The position numbers and the translations under genes were made by a program. Below are positions 14,741-22,569 of a DNA stretch of 39,139 nucleotides, in pieces. How positions within the stretch are numbered: position 1 is the first letter of the stretch; every line of letters starts with the position of its first letter. The stretch lies in NCBI GenBank assembly GCA_003240695.1, contig QFNC01000026.1:1-39139 (forward strand), given 5' to 3'. This stretch comes from Pseudoxanthomonas suwonensis. Its GTDB lineage: Bacteria; Pseudomonadota; Gammaproteobacteria; Xanthomonadales; Xanthomonadaceae. The notes under the pieces were generated by a model, which had not been told where the DNA came from, made no database searches, and saw only the letters and a list, made by a program, of their open reading frames with translations.

Positions 14741-14836
14741 ACCCTTGACTGGACACGATTTTTTAACGCCGATCACGGTATGGCCGCTTGCCGCATTCAG
14801 GTTTGCCTTTTCCAATACCGAAGCCGCCCCGACCCA

Positions 14837-16060
14837 ATGACTGCCGATTCCGCCACCCCTGCCGAAGCGCTCGACCTGATCACCCGCGGCGCGGACGAGG
14901 TACTGAAGCCGGAGGAATTGCAGGTGCGCCTGCAGGCAGGCCGGCCGCTGCGGATCAAGGCCGGCTTCGATCCCACTGCACCCGACCTGCACCTCGGCCA
15001 CACCGTGTTGCTGAACAAGATGCGCCAGTTCCAGGAACTCGGCCACCAGGTGATCTTCCTGATCGGCGACTTCACCGGCATGATCGGCGACCCAACCGGC
15101 AAGAACGTCACCCGCAAGCCGCTGACCCGCGAGGACGTGGCCCGCAATGCCGACACCTACGCCGCCCAGGTGTTCAAGGTGCTGGACCGCGAGCGCACCG
15201 AACTGCGCTTCAACAGCGAATGGTTCGACCAGATGTCCGCCGCCGACATGGTGCGCCTGGCCGGACAACTCACCGTGGCGCGGATGCTGGAGCGCGACGA
15301 TTTCGCCAAGCGCTACGCGTCGCAGCAGGCGATCTCGATCCACGAATTCCTGTACCCGCTGGCGCAGGGCTACGACTCGGTGGCGCTGGAAAGCGACCTG
15401 GAACTGGGTGGCACCGACCAGAAATTCAATCTGCTGATGGGCCGCGCGCTGCAGGACAGCCACGGCCAGAAACCGCAGATCGTGCTGACCATGCCGCTGC
15501 TGGAAGGCATCGACGGCGTGCAGAAGATGTCCAAGTCGCTGGGCAACTACATCGGCATCGACGAACCCGCCATCGACATCGTCACCAAGACGATGAAGAT
15601 CGGCGATGCGCTGATGTGGAAGTGGATCGACCTGCTCAGCTTCGAGATCGGCATCGCCGAGGCGAAGGACCTGCGCATGGCCATCGATGGCGGCCACCTG
15701 AATCCGCGCGACGTGAAGCTGCGGTTGGCGCGCGAGCTGGCCACGCGCTTCCACGACGCCGCCAGCGCCGAGCGCGCCGTGGCCGGCTGGCATGCCGCCG
15801 TGCGTGGCGAAGGCGACATCGCCAACCTGCCGCTGCAGGACGTGATCGTGCCGCCGGAAGGCCTGCGCATCGCCGCGCTGCTGACCGCCGCCGGCATCAC
15901 CCCCAGCAATTCGGAAGCCAACCGCAAGTTGAAGGAACGCAGCGTGCGCGTGGATGGCGAGGTGTTCGAGGATGGCGCACGCGTGTTCACCCCGGGTTTC
16001 GAGGGCGTGATCGCGGTGGGCAAGCGCAATTTCGCGCGGGTGCGGCTGGTCGGGGAATAG
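14837..16060 (+). CDS. tyrS: Tyrosyl-tRNA synthetase
   Basis: Charges tRNA-Tyr with tyrosine. The 407-residue protein is a complete class Ic synthetase with the HIGH-type motif at residues 52-55 (HLGH in PDLHLGHTVLLN), GDFTGMIGDPTGK, the KMSKS motif at 230-234 and a C-terminal S4 RNA-binding domain (about the last 65 residues, with NRKLKERSVRVDGE). A shortened KMSKS-type enzyme of this sort is called TyrZ in some species. Reading extends upstream to 14780, but ATG 14837 begins the conserved N-terminus (MTADSATPAEALDLI). The stretch of about 230 bp after it holds no gene that I can support. Confidence 0.96.
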   Translation: MTADSATPAEALDLITRGADEVLKPEELQVRLQAGRPLRIKAGFDPTAPDLHLGHTVLLNKMRQFQELGHQVIFLIGDFTGMIGDPTGKNVTRKPLTREDVARNADTYAAQVFKVLDRERTELRFNSEWFDQMSAADMVRLAGQLTVARMLERDDFAKRYASQQAISIHEFLYPLAQGYDSVALESDLELGGTDQKFNLLMGRALQDSHGQKPQIVLTMPLLEGIDGVQKMSKSLGNYIGIDEPAIDIVTKTMKIGDALMWKWIDLLSFEIGIAEAKDLRMAIDGGHLNPRDVKLRLARELATRFHDAASAERAVAGWHAAVRGEGDIANLPLQDVIVPPEGLRIAALLTAAGITPSNSEANRKLKERSVRVDGEVFEDGARVFTPGFEGVIAVGKRNFARVRLVGE

Positions 16061-16290
16061 CTGCAACTGCGGCGTGCTGACAAAGAAGCACGGCAGGCGT
16101 GGGCGGTTTCCATGAACGAGCCCGAGCTGACACGGGAAATGGCTCGACACGCCTTACGACGGCGCGATGACGATTGTCCGCAATGCACATCATCGTCAGC
16201 TGCTGGGGAACGCAGCAGGGCGATGTCGACCGGCTGATGGCCGCGCCGATCGATGCGCAACAAGCGCTGTTGGCCTGACGATCTTCCGGC

Positions 16291-16676
16291 TCAGGCGTCC
16301 GGTTTGCGTTTGCCTGCGGCTGGCTGCTTCACGGCCTGCCTCGCGGATGTCCGTTTTGTTTTCTTCGGCTTCGCGCCTCAGGCAGCACCGCTGCGCTGTC
16401 GATGAACACGCGGCGCAGGGCCTCGGCATCGTCCAGCAATTCGTCGGCCATCGGATAATCCTTCGCGCCCGGATACGGCGGCCGCTGCGGCAACTCCGGA
16501 TGCAGTCGCGCGACGGCATCGTTCGGTTTGATGAATAGGCTGTCGTCGCAGGCGAAGGCGACCACCTTGCGGTCCAGGTACAGCGCGTATTCGCCGAACA
16601 TCTTCCTGTGCGCCAGTCACGCACCCAGATCCAGCTGCTCGGCAATGTAGTCGATGAAGGCGCGGCCGGTGGCCAT
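16291..16676 (-). pseudogene. TfoX N-terminal-domain protein, broken by a stop codon and a frameshift
   Basis: Translated on the minus strand from ATG 16676 the product reads MATGRAFIDYIAEQLDLGA, then an in-frame TGA at 16619-16617 (codon 20), then LAHRKMFGEYALYLD in the same frame. In TfoX N-terminal-domain proteins an Arg is usual at the stop position, so one CGA to TGA change would explain it. Near 16365-16380 the frame is lost again: the current frame gives a short tail ending at 16329, while the next frame gives a Lys/Ala-rich tail (AKPKKTKRTSARQAVK...) ending in a TGA at 16291, which is the type of tail this family has. Small stand-alone TfoX_N proteins are of unclear function. Initiation at ATG 16601 could still make a truncated 90-residue product. 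Confidence 0.75.
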
Positions 16677-16727
16677 GGGATGCGGATGATGCGGTGGAAT
16701 CACATCGTTCCGTGCGCATCCAAGACG

Positions 16728-16759
16728 AAAAACCCCGCCGGTCAGTGCGGGGTTTTTTT
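16728..16759 (-). terminator. Rho-independent terminator of the TonB-dependent receptor gene
   Basis: CCCCGC (16733-16738) pairs with GCGGGG (16747-16752), flanked by five A on one side and seven T on the other. It therefore works in both directions and lies about 30 bp past the receptor stop on the minus strand. It also insulates the decayed TfoX gene. Confidence 0.88.
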
Positions 16760-16786
16760 GTGTTGTCCAGTCCGTTGCTCTGGCGA

Positions 16787-19483
16787 TCAGAACTTGTAGG
16801 TGGCCCCGAACAGCACGGTGCGGCCGTACTCCTCGTATTTCTGCGGCAGGCTGGTGTCGGGGAAGTATTCGCGGTACGGCTCGTCAGTGATGTTGTTCAC
16901 CTGCAGCAGCAGCGACAGTCCGCTCAGCGCGGTGCTCTCCGGGAAGGAGTAGCCGATCTGGAAATCGACGATGCTTTCGCTGTTGACGAAGCGCGGGCTG
17001 GGGTCGCCGCCGAAGCCAATCAATTCACCCAGGAACGGCGAACGCTTGCGCTGGCTGACTCGGGTGGAGAAACCGTGCTTTTCGTAGTAAAGGGTGATGT
17101 TCGAGACTTCTCTGGACATTCCCGGCAGAGGAATGGAAGGTGTTCCGGGGCCACCAGGTTTGACGTCGCTGTGGGTGTTGGTGTAACTGGCGATCACGCC
17201 GAATCCGTGCAGTGGCTGCCACAGCAGATCGAACGGTATCGACAGCGAGGCCTCGAAACCATAGATGATACCGCCATTCACGTTCTCCGGTCGCGTGAAC
17301 CACCCTGACGCAGGAGGATTCAACCCGGCTGGGGGAACGTAGCCGGCAAAGTCATAGGGCACGCGGGTGTCGAGCACCCAGCTGTGCAGGTCCTTGTGGA
17401 AACCAGCCAGCGCGAAATAACCGCGTCCGCCGAAGTATTTTTCGTAGGAAATGTCGAAGGCGGTGGCTCGCCACGGCTTGAGGTCGGGGTTGCCGCCGTT
17501 GCCGACCCATTGTCCGTTGAACTCGCCGCCATTGGCCACTTCGAAGGTGTGGTTGGCACGCATCTGGTCCATGCGCGGCCGTGCCATCTGTTGGCCAAGG
17601 CCCACGCGCAGGGTCTGCTCGTGCGGCAGGCCGAAAGCCAGGTTCAGGCTGGGGAGGATGTCGTAGTAGGTATCGCCACCGGACATCAGCGTGGCCGAAT
17701 CACCGTCGTTCAGATTGATGGCATACCCGGTCGAGCTCTGATCGGTGTGGATGACCTGCAGGCCCACGTTGCCGCGCACCGGGATCGAACCCCAGTCGGC
17801 ATTGACATTCCACTGCAGATAGCCGGTGGTCATCTTCTCGCTGACTTCCCAGGTCTTGTTGCGGATGTCGTTGTGCATTTTCGGTTCGAGCGTGTACAGC
17901 CCGAGCGCAACCATCGGATCGTAGGCGATGCTGCCGGCAATGCCGTTCAGTCCCAGGTCCACCGGGTCGCGCAGCATGCCCGAGGGAATGGCCATGCTGC
18001 CGCCGGGAATGCGAAGGATCGCTTCCAGACCGGCCGCACGTGATTTTTCGCGGTGGGCATGGTTCACACCGAACTCCACGCTGCGGAAAATGCCGTCGGC
18101 AAAGCTGCGTTCGGCACCCAGACGCAGCGAGGTCAACGCGTCTTCCACGTGGGGGTACTTGACGTAGCCGTCCTGGCCCCAGCCGCCGGAGTCGGTCAGC
18201 ACGATCTGTGTCGGGTCGGTGTAGTTGCGAGCATAGTCGAGGTAGGCCAGACCCTTGTCGCGGTCGATGCGCACGTTCACGCTGTCGGTGGCTGCAGGAT
18301 CGCTGGACGGGCCCAGACCCGCGTAGGTTTCCAGCACCATTTCGTCGCGTTCGGCCTTGGAATAGCTGATGTCGGCCAGTGCAGACCAGGCATCGCCGAA
18401 GCGGAATTCGTTCTTCCAGCCCACCGCGAACATGGTGTCGTCCTGCGTGTTCAGGTCGTTGCGCAGTACGGTGCGCACGTTGTTGAACGTGCCGCCGATC
18501 ATCACCCCGTCGGTGTCGAATACCGGGTTGACCAGTTGCGCACCGGACCAACCCAGCCCGCTTTCCATGAAGCGCAGGGTCTGCGACTTGTCGAAGCGGG
18601 AGTAATACGCATCCAACGTGGTGTGGTAAGTCTCGCTGGGCTTGTATTCCAGCACCGCCATCAGGCCGTCGCGCACGTTGTCGGCGGACGAGGCCTGCGC
18701 CTTGCTGCCACCGAGCACGGCCTGGTCCATCGCGGCGGAATTGTCGTACTGATAACCCCAAGCCTCCCAGCGCCGCGATTGTGCTGGCGAATCCAGCCGT
18801 GCATAGCCGATGGCCAGGCCCAGGGTGCCGTCGAGGAACTGGTCGATGTACGAGCCGCTGACGCGGTAGCCGGTGCGGCTGGAATCCGAATTCAACTTGC
18901 CGATGCCGGCATATTCGCCACGCACGTTGAAAGAGATCACGCGCTCGGGGAACGACAGCGGCATCACCGTCTGCAGATTCACGGTGCCGGACAGACCTTG
19001 TCCGATCAGCGAGGCGGTGGGGGTCTTGTGCACCGTTACCGCGCTCATCAATTCGGACGGGTACTGGTCGAATTCCACGCCGCGGTTGTGCGCCACGCTG
19101 ACCTGCTCGCGGCCGTTCAGCAGGGTGGTGCCGAAATTTTCGGCCAGACCGCGAATGCTGATGGTGGAAGCGCGGCCGGCCACGCGCTGCGCAGCCAAAC
19201 CGGGCAGGCGGGCCACCGATTCGGCGATGCTGGCGTCTGGCAGCTTGCCGATGTCTTCGGCCGAGACCGATTCGACGATGGAGTCGGCAGTCTGCTTGGT
19301 CTCGATGGCGTTTTCGATGCCGCGTCGGATGCCGGTCACGACCACCGCGTCGAGGGTCTCGGCGCCGGTATCGGTCTGCGCCTCGTCCTGCGGTGCCTGC
19401 TGCGCCTGCACGGCGGCGGTGGCGGTCATCAGCACGGCCGATGCCAGGGCGGCGCTCAGCACACTACGCTTGACTTGCAACAT
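16787..19483 (-). CDS. TonB-dependent outer-membrane receptor, probably for maltodextrins
   Basis: An 898-residue receptor with a signal peptide (cleavage after AVQA, residue 27), a TonB-box-like DAVVVTG (about residues 45-51), a plug domain (IVESVSAEDIGKLPDASIAE to SISIRGLAENFGTTLLNG, about 68-130) and a long beta-barrel ending in an aromatic residue (GATYKF). The wording and length fit the TIGR01782 class common in Xanthomonas and Caulobacter, many of which import carbohydrates. Its position beside alpha-amylase, glucosidase and importer genes suggests maltodextrin uptake, by analogy with Caulobacter MalA; this substrate is inferred. AGGGGA precedes the ATG at good spacing. A candidate LacI-family operator lies 130 bp upstream, and a strong terminator follows. 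Confidence 0.92.
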   Translation of the reverse strand: MLQVKRSVLSAALASAVLMTATAAVQAQQAPQDEAQTDTGAETLDAVVVTGIRRGIENAIETKQTADSIVESVSAEDIGKLPDASIAESVARLPGLAAQRVAGRASTISIRGLAENFGTTLLNGREQVSVAHNRGVEFDQYPSELMSAVTVHKTPTASLIGQGLSGTVNLQTVMPLSFPERVISFNVRGEYAGIGKLNSDSSRTGYRVSGSYIDQFLDGTLGLAIGYARLDSPAQSRRWEAWGYQYDNSAAMDQAVLGGSKAQASSADNVRDGLMAVLEYKPSETYHTTLDAYYSRFDKSQTLRFMESGLGWSGAQLVNPVFDTDGVMIGGTFNNVRTVLRNDLNTQDDTMFAVGWKNEFRFGDAWSALADISYSKAERDEMVLETYAGLGPSSDPAATDSVNVRIDRDKGLAYLDYARNYTDPTQIVLTDSGGWGQDGYVKYPHVEDALTSLRLGAERSFADGIFRSVEFGVNHAHREKSRAAGLEAILRIPGGSMAIPSGMLRDPVDLGLNGIAGSIAYDPMVALGLYTLEPKMHNDIRNKTWEVSEKMTTGYLQWNVNADWGSIPVRGNVGLQVIHTDQSSTGYAINLNDGDSATLMSGGDTYYDILPSLNLAFGLPHEQTLRVGLGQQMARPRMDQMRANHTFEVANGGEFNGQWVGNGGNPDLKPWRATAFDISYEKYFGGRGYFALAGFHKDLHSWVLDTRVPYDFAGYVPPAGLNPPASGWFTRPENVNGGIIYGFEASLSIPFDLLWQPLHGFGVIASYTNTHSDVKPGGPGTPSIPLPGMSREVSNITLYYEKHGFSTRVSQRKRSPFLGELIGFGGDPSPRFVNSESIVDFQIGYSFPESTALSGLSLLLQVNNITDEPYREYFPDTSLPQKYEEYGRTVLFGATYKF

Positions 19484-19612
19484 GTTCCCCTCGCTGGATC
19501 AGGATTCGGTGGTGCGTGGTGGTCGTGTCTGCGGCGGTCCGCGTCTGCGCGCGGATTTCACCCAGTTGAAAGGCGGCCATGGTAGTCGGGGGCCGCCCTG
19601 CACAAATTGCGA

Positions 19613-19626
19613 TGCATACGTATTCA
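19613..19626. promoter_or_regulatory. Candidate LacI-family operator upstream of the TonB-dependent receptor
   Basis: TGCATACGTATTCA is a near-perfect palindrome centred on TACGTA (one mismatch between half-sites). On the minus strand it reads ATGAATACGTATGCA, and 14 of those 15 bases recur at 22451-22465 in the glucosidase/importer gap. A central CG in an even palindrome is typical of LacI-family operators. It lies 130-143 bp before the receptor ATG. Confidence 0.65.
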
Positions 19627-19704
19627 TGGCATAAACCGACGCAAACGGTCACCTGCCGATGCTGTCGGCGGACACGGCGCGACCGGCGCGATCTATCGGA
19701 AGGG

Positions 19705-19848
19705 TCAGTCGGGCAGGGCCACCAACCGGATCGCCTGACTGCCGCTGGCAGCCAGCTGCAAATCCAGCCTGTCGCGGTGACGAACACTGCGTTCCTCGCG
19801 CACGAAGTCGAAACGGGCTGCGCCATCCAGACCGGCGTTGGCACCACG
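19705..19848 (-). pseudogene. 3' remnant of a GH97-like alpha-glucosidase gene
   Basis: Only about 47 C-terminal residues remain: ANAGLDGAARFDFVREERSV, then RHRDRLDLQLAASGSQAIR, then LVALPD and a stop at 19707-19705. The pattern of an edge strand, a charged turn and a final LxLxLAxSGxxAIRL strand resembles the closing beta-sandwich of GH97 glucosidases, which often sit in xanthomonad starch loci. The rest of the gene should lie to the right on this strand but is replaced at about 19848 by halogenase sequence on the other strand. The family call rests on a short segment and is tentative; that it is a truncated gene end is more certain. Confidence 0.5.
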
Positions 19849-20717
19849 ACCGTTCCGGCTTTCGCAGCCTGCTGATCGAACAGACGCTGCAGGCCGGCTC
19901 CGAGGACTGGACCGATTGGCTGCTGTGCGACCGCCCCGTGGCGGTACCGTGTGCCTCGCCAGCCTGCGGCATCGCGCCGTACACGCGCTCCATCGCGCGC
20001 AGTGCCGGCTGGCAGTGGCGCATTCCCCTGCAGCACCGCGTCGGCAACGGTCACGTGTTCTGCAGCCGCCACATCCGCGAGGACGAGGCGACGGCACGAC
20101 TGCTTGCGAACCTGGATGGGGAGCCGCAGCCCGAACCACGCCTGCTGCGCTTCGTCACCGGGCGGCGCAGACAGGCCTGGACGCCGACCGTGGTGGCACC
20201 GGGGCTGACCCGCGGATTCATGGAGCCGCTGAAAACCACCAGCATCCATCTGCTGCAGAGCGGCATCGCGCGATTGCTGGCGCTGTTCCCCGATGTCGGA
20301 TTCTCGGCAGCCGACGTCGACGCCTACAACGCGCAAAGTGCGCTGGAAATGCAGCAGCTCCGCGACTTCCTGATCCTGCACTATCACGCCAATGCACGCC
20401 ACGGCGAACCGTTCTGGGATGCCTGCCGGCAGATGGCCATTCCGGACTCGCTGGCGCAGCGCATCGCCTTGTTCCGCAGCCATGGCCGCGTGTTGCGCGA
20501 CGGCGTGGAGCTGTTCACCGAAGGCGCGTGGCTGCAGGTGCTGCACGTGCAGGGCGTGATCCCGCAGGATCAGCATCCGCTGGTGGATGCGCATTCCGAC
20601 GCGCAGGCGGGCGCGTATCTGGTCAACATCCGCAGCACGATGTCGCGTTGCGTGCAGGCGATGCCAACGCACGCGGAGTATGTGGCGAAGGCGGGCGCGT
20701 TGTCCGCCGCGCACTAG
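19848..20717 (+). pseudogene. 3' remnant of a flavin-dependent tryptophan halogenase gene
   Basis: The reading frame from about 19848 to the TAG at 20717 gives roughly 289 residues matching the C-terminal part of tryptophan halogenases: SGFRSLLIEQTLQAG, EDWTDWLLCDRPVAVPC, the family signature W-x-W-x-I-P (20010-20027, GWQWRIP), VGNGHVFCSRHI, then the helical C-terminal half (HLLQSGIARLLALFPD, LRDFLILHYHANAR). Intact enzymes are about 500 residues; the first 210 or so, holding the FAD-binding GxGxxG and the catalytic lysine, are missing. No start codon or ribosome-binding site fits the junction. Such halogenase genes often neighbour sugar TonB receptors in Xanthomonadales. The remnant cannot be an active halogenase. 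Confidence 0.85.
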
Positions 20718-20726
20718 CTGTGCGCG

Positions 20727-22343
20727 TCAGGCCAGCGTGGCCATCCACACCGCGTGCGCGGGCAGCTGCAGGCGGCGCCCGGCCGCGGTGCCGTTCGACA
20801 CGCCGGGAACATCCAGCGCTTCGGACTGCATGCCATCAGGCACCTGCCACTCCTGCGCGACATCTGACAGGTTGAACACCACCAGCAACGATTGTCCGGC
20901 GTGGGTGCGCACGAAGGCCAGTACCGGTTCGGGTGCATCCAGAAAGCGGATCCCGCCGTGCAGCAGTGCCGGCTGCTGCCTGCGCCAATGCAGGAACGCA
21001 CGTGCGGCCTGCAGCGGCGAATCGGGGTCGGCTTCCTGCTTCGACACGTTGCGGATCCGATGCGCATCCGGTACCGGCAGCCACGGCGTGTCGCTGCCGA
21101 AGCCGGCATCGCGACTGTCATCCCAGGGCATCGGCGTGCGGCAGCCGTCCCGGCCCTTGAAGTTCGGCCAGAACGCCTTGCCGTAGGGATCCTGCAATGC
21201 CTCGAATGGCACATCGGCCTCGGGTAGCCCCAGCTCTTCGCCCTGGTACAGGCACACCGAGCCGCGCAACGACGCCACCAGCGCCACCATCTGTTTGGCG
21301 AACGCGGGCGATGCATGGTCACCGCCCCAGCGCGTGACCGCGCGGCGCACGTCGTGGTTGGACACCGCCCAGCACGGCCAGCCGTCGGGCATGCGCGCCT
21401 GCAGCGTTTCCACCGTGCCGCGGATGTGTGCGGCACTGAAATCGTCGGTCAGCAGTTCGAAGCTGTAGGCCATGTGCAGACGCGTGGGCGACACGTAATC
21501 GGCCATCGTGGCCAGCGAGTCGTCGGACGATATTTCGCCCAGCGTCACCGACCCGGGGTAGACATCGAACAGCCGGCGCACGTCTTCCAGCAGCAGCACG
21601 TTCTCGGGGCGGGTGTTGTTGTAGGTGTGGTACTGGAACGCGTAGGGGTTGTCCGGCGAAAACCCGCGGCCGATGCGCAATTCCTCCGGTTTGGCCGGGT
21701 TGTCGCGCAATTGCGCATCGTGGTAGGGGAAATTGATCGAGTCCAGGCGGAAGCCATCCACGCCGCGCTGCAGCCAGAAGCGCAGGTTGTCCAGCTGCGC
21801 CGCGCGCACCTCGGCATTGTGGAAATTGAGCTGCGGCTGCGAGCTGAGGAAATTGTGCAGGTAGTACTGCCGGCGACGCGCATCCCAGGTCCAGGCCACG
21901 CCGCCGAAGATCGACAGCCAGTTGTTCGGCGGCGAACCGTCGGGCCTGGCATCGGCCCACACGTACCAGTCGGCCTTGGGATTGTCGCGGCTTCGCCGGC
22001 TTTCGGCGAACCAAGGATGTTCGATGGACGTGTGGCTGAGCACCTGGTCGATCATCACCCGGATGCCCCGCGCGTGTGCTGCGGCCAGCAGCGCGTCGAA
22101 ATCGGCCAGGGTGCCGAACAGCGGATCCACGTCGCGGAAGTCGGCGATGTCGTAGCCGAAATCGGCCATCGGCGAAGTGAAGAACGGCGACACCCAGATC
22201 GCGTCCACGCCCAGCGCGGCGATGTAGTCCATGCGCGCGACGATGCCGGGCAGGTCGCCCACGCCGTCGCCATTGCTGTCCTGGAAACTGCGCGGGTAGA
22301 TCTGGTAGATCACCGCGCTGCGCCACCAATCGTGCTGGGTCAT
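20727..22343 (-). CDS. GH13 alpha-glucosidase / alpha-glucosyl transferase (XgtA-like)
   Basis: A 538-residue GH13 enzyme with no signal peptide, so cytoplasmic. The (beta/alpha)8 landmarks are present: VIYQIYPRSFQDSNGDGVGD at residues 11-30, the nucleophile D201 (DGFRLDSIN), the acid/base E270 (TLGEISSD) and the transition-state residue D331 (VSNHD). Length and catalytic positions match XgtA of Xanthomonas campestris (538 residues), which hydrolyses maltose and transfers glucose. The likely role is to cleave imported maltose and short dextrins. It is divergent from the importer gene, with a candidate LacI-family operator in the shared 226-bp gap. Its 3' end is only 9 bp from the halogenase remnant. 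Confidence 0.94.
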   Translation of the reverse strand: MTQHDWWRSAVIYQIYPRSFQDSNGDGVGDLPGIVARMDYIAALGVDAIWVSPFFTSPMADFGYDIADFRDVDPLFGTLADFDALLAAAHARGIRVMIDQVLSHTSIEHPWFAESRRSRDNPKADWYVWADARPDGSPPNNWLSIFGGVAWTWDARRRQYYLHNFLSSQPQLNFHNAEVRAAQLDNLRFWLQRGVDGFRLDSINFPYHDAQLRDNPAKPEELRIGRGFSPDNPYAFQYHTYNNTRPENVLLLEDVRRLFDVYPGSVTLGEISSDDSLATMADYVSPTRLHMAYSFELLTDDFSAAHIRGTVETLQARMPDGWPCWAVSNHDVRRAVTRWGGDHASPAFAKQMVALVASLRGSVCLYQGEELGLPEADVPFEALQDPYGKAFWPNFKGRDGCRTPMPWDDSRDAGFGSDTPWLPVPDAHRIRNVSKQEADPDSPLQAARAFLHWRRQQPALLHGGIRFLDAPEPVLAFVRTHAGQSLLVVFNLSDVAQEWQVPDGMQSEALDVPGVSNGTAAGRRLQLPAHAVWMATLA

Positions 22344-22451
22344 CTTGGGAGCCTGTGCCGTGACCGGGCGGGTCGATGCGGGGCCGCATCATTCCATGGA
22401 TCGGGCGATGCAGCCGCCGTCCGGTGCCCCGTGGTGCTGCTCGAAAGCCAA

Positions 22452-22465
22452 TGAATACGTTTGCA
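22452..22465. promoter_or_regulatory. Candidate LacI-family operator between glucosidase and importer genes
   Basis: TGAATACGTTTGCA matches the reverse complement of the site before the TonB-dependent receptor at 13 of 14 positions. It lies 109 bp before the glucosidase ATG and 105 bp before the importer ATG, a central position from which one regulator could control both. The rest of the 226-bp gap has no coding signal and no clear -35/-10 pair. Confidence 0.65.
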
Positions 22466-22569
22466 GGCGCATGCCGATCGGCACTTGGCGGGCGTTTGTC
22501 ATCGCAGTGCAGCAAGCCATCGGACCATGCATTGGCGACACTAGCGCACCCTCACTCCGGCAATACCCC

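Noticed and set aside
14745..14773. tyrS promoter with TTGACT as -35
   Set aside because: No acceptable -10 box lies 16-18 bp downstream.
16061..16290. Short reading frames after tyrS, including one starting MNEPELTREMARHALRRR and one starting MHIIVSCWGTQQGD, and a CGTGCT/AGCACG hairpin at 16073-16092
   Set aside because: Each is about 30-45 residues, has no recognised family or ribosome-binding site, and frames change without pattern. The hairpin has no T-run. I could not support a gene or a terminator.
19659..19848. N-terminal extension of the halogenase frame
   Set aside because: The halogenase frame stays open upstream of 19848, but its sequence there (Arg/Pro-rich) is the antisense of the GH97-like remnant and has no halogenase features; it is a shadow.
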